Position numbers and translations under genes: made by a program
Shown: positions 61,001 through 64,000 of the stretch, piece after piece
How positions within the stretch are numbered: the stretch's first letter is position 1
Layout of the letters: each line of letters opens with the position of its first letter
NCBI RefSeq assembly: GCF_901933205.1
Contig: NC_044586.1
Coordinates: 16,031,569 to 16,095,568, forward strand
Length of the DNA stretch: 64,000 nucleotides
From: Camarhynchus parvulus
Taxonomy: Eukaryota; Chordata; Aves; Passeriformes; Thraupidae
Reading direction: 5' to 3'
The notes under the pieces: model-generated
Database searches by the model: none
Told to the model about the DNA's origin: nothing
Seen by the model: the letters and a program-made list of their open reading frames with translations, nothing else

Positions 61001-64000
61001 TGAAATTAAATATTTTGGAACATCTTAATTTTGCTGTCTGACAAGTTTCCTGTAAGTGAAAACAGATGGGTGTTCATCAGCAGGAAGGGAAAGGAAATGT
61101 GGCATGCATAACAGGAACAACAATCCAATGAGTGTCCTTCTCATGCAGACTTGTGCAGGTACTTACAGTCTGCATCCGATAGTGAAGTGCAAAGATCTGA
61201 AGTTCACTTAAGGTGTGAGTTATCATAAGAGTTAAAGACTGTTATATTATTATATTTAGTTTCTTAGTATTTTGCATTTAAGCATCTTGGGCTTTTGAAT
61301 ATTTTGTGTCTTCTGTGATTCATATTCAGCTAAAGTCCCTTTATCTAAACAGGTACAGATAGTCCTAAATCTCTTTGAAGTGGTAACATTTTAGAATATT
61401 ATCATTTGTGTCGAGTTGAAAAAAGTGCTTCAGATGCTGTCCTGAACAGGAAAACTTTACACATTCATGACTTTAATGAAGTCAGCCTGTCTTATTCTTT
61501 AGTATGTTAGCATGCATTATGTCCTTGTAATTCTCTTATGAGCTCATTCATTATAAAACTCTTAACAATGATTTTTCAGATCAGGCCAATAAAACCCATT
61601 TCTAATTTATGAAATGTAGTAAAGCAAGCAGAGTATATTCCAAAAATTAGTGTTATAAAATTTCTCTGTAAATGTTTTCAAGAGGTTTCCTAACAGCAGA
61701 CTAATTTCTGTAATGTTTTTAAAATAACCTGTTTATACTCATAGAAAGCTTAAAAAATATGGTCTAGCATGAATTCTAGATGTAAGAAATTTGGATTTAC
61801 TGTTTCTTTTAAAGTAAATGAGTTCAGAAAATTGTACTTGAAGTGAAAAGCCATCCTGACAGTTAAGGAGCATTTACAGCAGCTGTGTATAACATCATCT
61901 GTCTTACTGATTATTGCAGTCTGCCCAGAAATAATTAAAGGACATGCACTCCTATGAGCAAGAAGGTATGGCCAAGCTGTCTAAGGGATGCTGTAGGTTT
62001 GGTGCAGCGGCTGTGGGAATTCAGTACTACTCAAAACATAGACCATTGACGGCTTTATCCCCATATGAATTGCCTTATTTCTTCATCTTCTACTTGTGTG
62101 AGCTTTTATTAGTGCTGCGCTTACAACTTCATGATGCACTTGGAAGACTCCTTGCACTTCATGCCCCAAAGCCTTCACCAGCCTTCCTGAGAGAGGCTTG
62201 CTCCTGCTCACCCTTTTGCTTCTGAGGGGATCTTCTAGTGGAAACAGAGTTATTTAACCTGATGATGAGGTTTTTCTGGTTTGGTTTGGTTTTACTCTAA
62301 GAAATGGCACATTGTTATGTAGGTATGGCCTACAGCATATTTGAATTACTTTACCAGACTTGATTTGGTAGTTAGGAGATTTGAAAGACTTCTCAAAAAA
62401 CATTCATTTAAATGACATATAAATGCATTATTTCTTTTCCTCTAATTGTGGTCAACGGTGTGCTTAAATAAAACCACAAAACAAAACTGGTGTTTCACAC
62501 CAGGGGGGGTGATACACATTGTACCCTAAAGTACAGAAAACAGTGTCATTAATTACAAAATTATGTATTTTGGGAAGTCTCTGGTGAGCCATTGAATCTC
62601 CTCTCTTGGTTTGTCCCTGCATTAAGTGCTGCTCAATTGTCCTTGCTAATTTACAATTGAATCTAGTTTTGGATGTGGTTGGCTTCTTGATTGTTTATAG
62701 GGTTTTTTTCCCCTTGCTAAGCAGTACATTAAAGTAAAACCTGTTTTACCCCAGTCATGCTAAACATGCTTCTGTGTCATCTGAGTCAAAGAGATACTTG
62801 ACAGCCAAGAAGAATTTCTGCTTCATGCATGTGGAGCTGCTAAACTTGAGGTGCTACAGACTACATCCTAGAATGGTGTTAAAAGAAGCCAGTTTACACT
62901 GAGCATTTCCCTCCGAGGCAAAAGTTCACGCTGTGAGAAGATGCCTTCCAGTTGTGCCCTAAAAATGCTGCCAGAGCACAAGTGGCTCTTCTCCCAAGCC
63001 ACTGCAGATCTTTGCACTATTTCTGGATACTGCTCTGAGATGAGAGGATCTGTGTGGGTCGAGAGCATCAGTTGTGCTCCTGTTGGTAGTATCTTCTGTG
63101 GCTGGGTGCTGGAAGCTAAGCCTCCACCCAAAGTGTTTGGCAGGAACTAGAGCAGCTTGTGAGGAGCTGCCTATGCTAAAAAGTGATTCTTTTGAGGTTT
63201 GGCTGGGGATGCAGCTCCTGGAGGGTAGTACTGCTGACATGACAAATACCGAACTGTTATTCTAAGCTGAACAGCTGATAAAAATGGGGGATGAGAGTGC
63301 AGCACTCTGCAAAATCCATGTGTTTAACTCTCAAAGCTGTTTTTGAGAAGATAAGGAAACAGAGACTGAAGATGCCACTTCCACTAAGCTGTATGTCTGT
63401 ATCTTTTAGAATTAAAGCTTCACTAGACTGTAAAAGGCCCACAAGACCTGATAAATATGCATTTGAAAATTGGAAAGGGCAGCACCATCTCCATAATTTC
63501 TAACTGTCTTTGGAGCTGAGCATTCCTGGTATAATTTCTTTGATTCATGATAACAGCTAAAACCTAATACCATTATGGAAAATAGTCATCTCTCTAACAG
63601 GCTTTCTTTCAGACAACTCAGAAGTTTTTTAAAGCTGCTGTTCAAAATTCATTTCACAAGTCAGGCTCAGAATAGAGATGGAAAAGTTAGGAATTTTTAG
63701 TTTGCTGATTCTGAGTGGAACTGTGCAGAAGGAAAAATGTCTTAGGAAAGTCAGTTTTCAAACTGGCTGGAGAATTTGTTAACTTGGTTTGTCATGCTGT
63801 ATGTCTGACTTTCTGCTCTGAACTGTTTCTGAATTTGTGAACGTTGGACAATTATTTTGTCATGCATTTCATTTGACCAAGACCTGCTCCCCCTAAGTGC
63901 CAGGGAGAATCAAAACAACCACATTGTCACTGTTATTCAAAATTTTGCCTTTGAAACTGTTTTGACACTTGGCCAGATGCCCAACCACGTGTTTTACTGC
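55060..64000. other. AT-rich non-coding sequence, no confident features
   Basis: Nine kilobases with no recognisable gene, LTR or CR1. A GAT/ATG triplet repeat lies at 58,577-58,600. Open frames stay below 95 codons. The only loose hint of function is its position downstream of the CpG island, where it would be intron if the gene runs on the + strand. Confidence 0.5.
58577..58600. repeat. GAT triplet microsatellite
   Basis: Seven consecutive GAT (equivalently ATG) triplets lie in AT-rich sequence. Confidence 0.9.

Noticed and set aside
1..64000. Assignment to the W, Z or germline-restricted chromosome because of satellite and LTR load
   Set aside because: The load is limited to the left third and no diagnostic gene is recognised. 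The sequence alone cannot decide.

Overview
The window looks like nuclear DNA of a bird, most likely a songbird (passerine). The evidence is many CR1 LINE 3' ends on both strands, plus several long terminal repeats (LTRs) of passerine-type endogenous retroviruses. I recognised these families from memory of their terminal and internal motifs, not from a search. No bacterial-style genes, operons, CRISPR arrays or RNA genes are visible. Nearly all open frames are short and random-looking. The window appears to be mostly non-coding.

Layout: (1) 1-960 holds the end of a tandem satellite array with a monomer of about 423-433 bp. (2) 960-14,700 is a block rich in transposable elements: an ERVL-like LTR fragment, a minus-strand solo LTR with a 5-bp target-site duplication (TSD), an old minus-strand CR1 with an AGAGC microsatellite, and a nest of LTRs between 8,560 and 13,870. 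(3) 14,705-18,290 is a second, larger array of the same satellite (monomers mostly 432 or 457 bp). (4) 18,350-23,470 holds a CR1, an ERVL-type LTR broken up by two other LTRs, and a minus-strand solo LTR with a 6-bp TSD. (5) 23,470-40,400 is AT-rich non-coding DNA with a few CR1 pieces and one solo LTR with a 5-bp TSD. (6) 40,420-41,850 is a strong CpG island with splice-donor-like sites and short GC-rich frames, very probably the promoter and first exon(s) of a gene I cannot identify. (7) 41,850-64,000 is AT-rich non-coding DNA with three CR1 stretches, a 126-bp tandem duplication and simple repeats. It would fit a large first intron if the gene runs on the + strand.

The most notable structure is the satellite. 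Each full monomer carries a GC-rich core with three inverted repeats. Its length varies partly by an internal step of about 25 bp. The two arrays leave and re-enter the monomer at nearly the same phase, as if one array had been split by the 13.7-kb block. No new multi-gene system is visible. The protein-coding content is limited to uncertain first-exon candidates in the CpG island.
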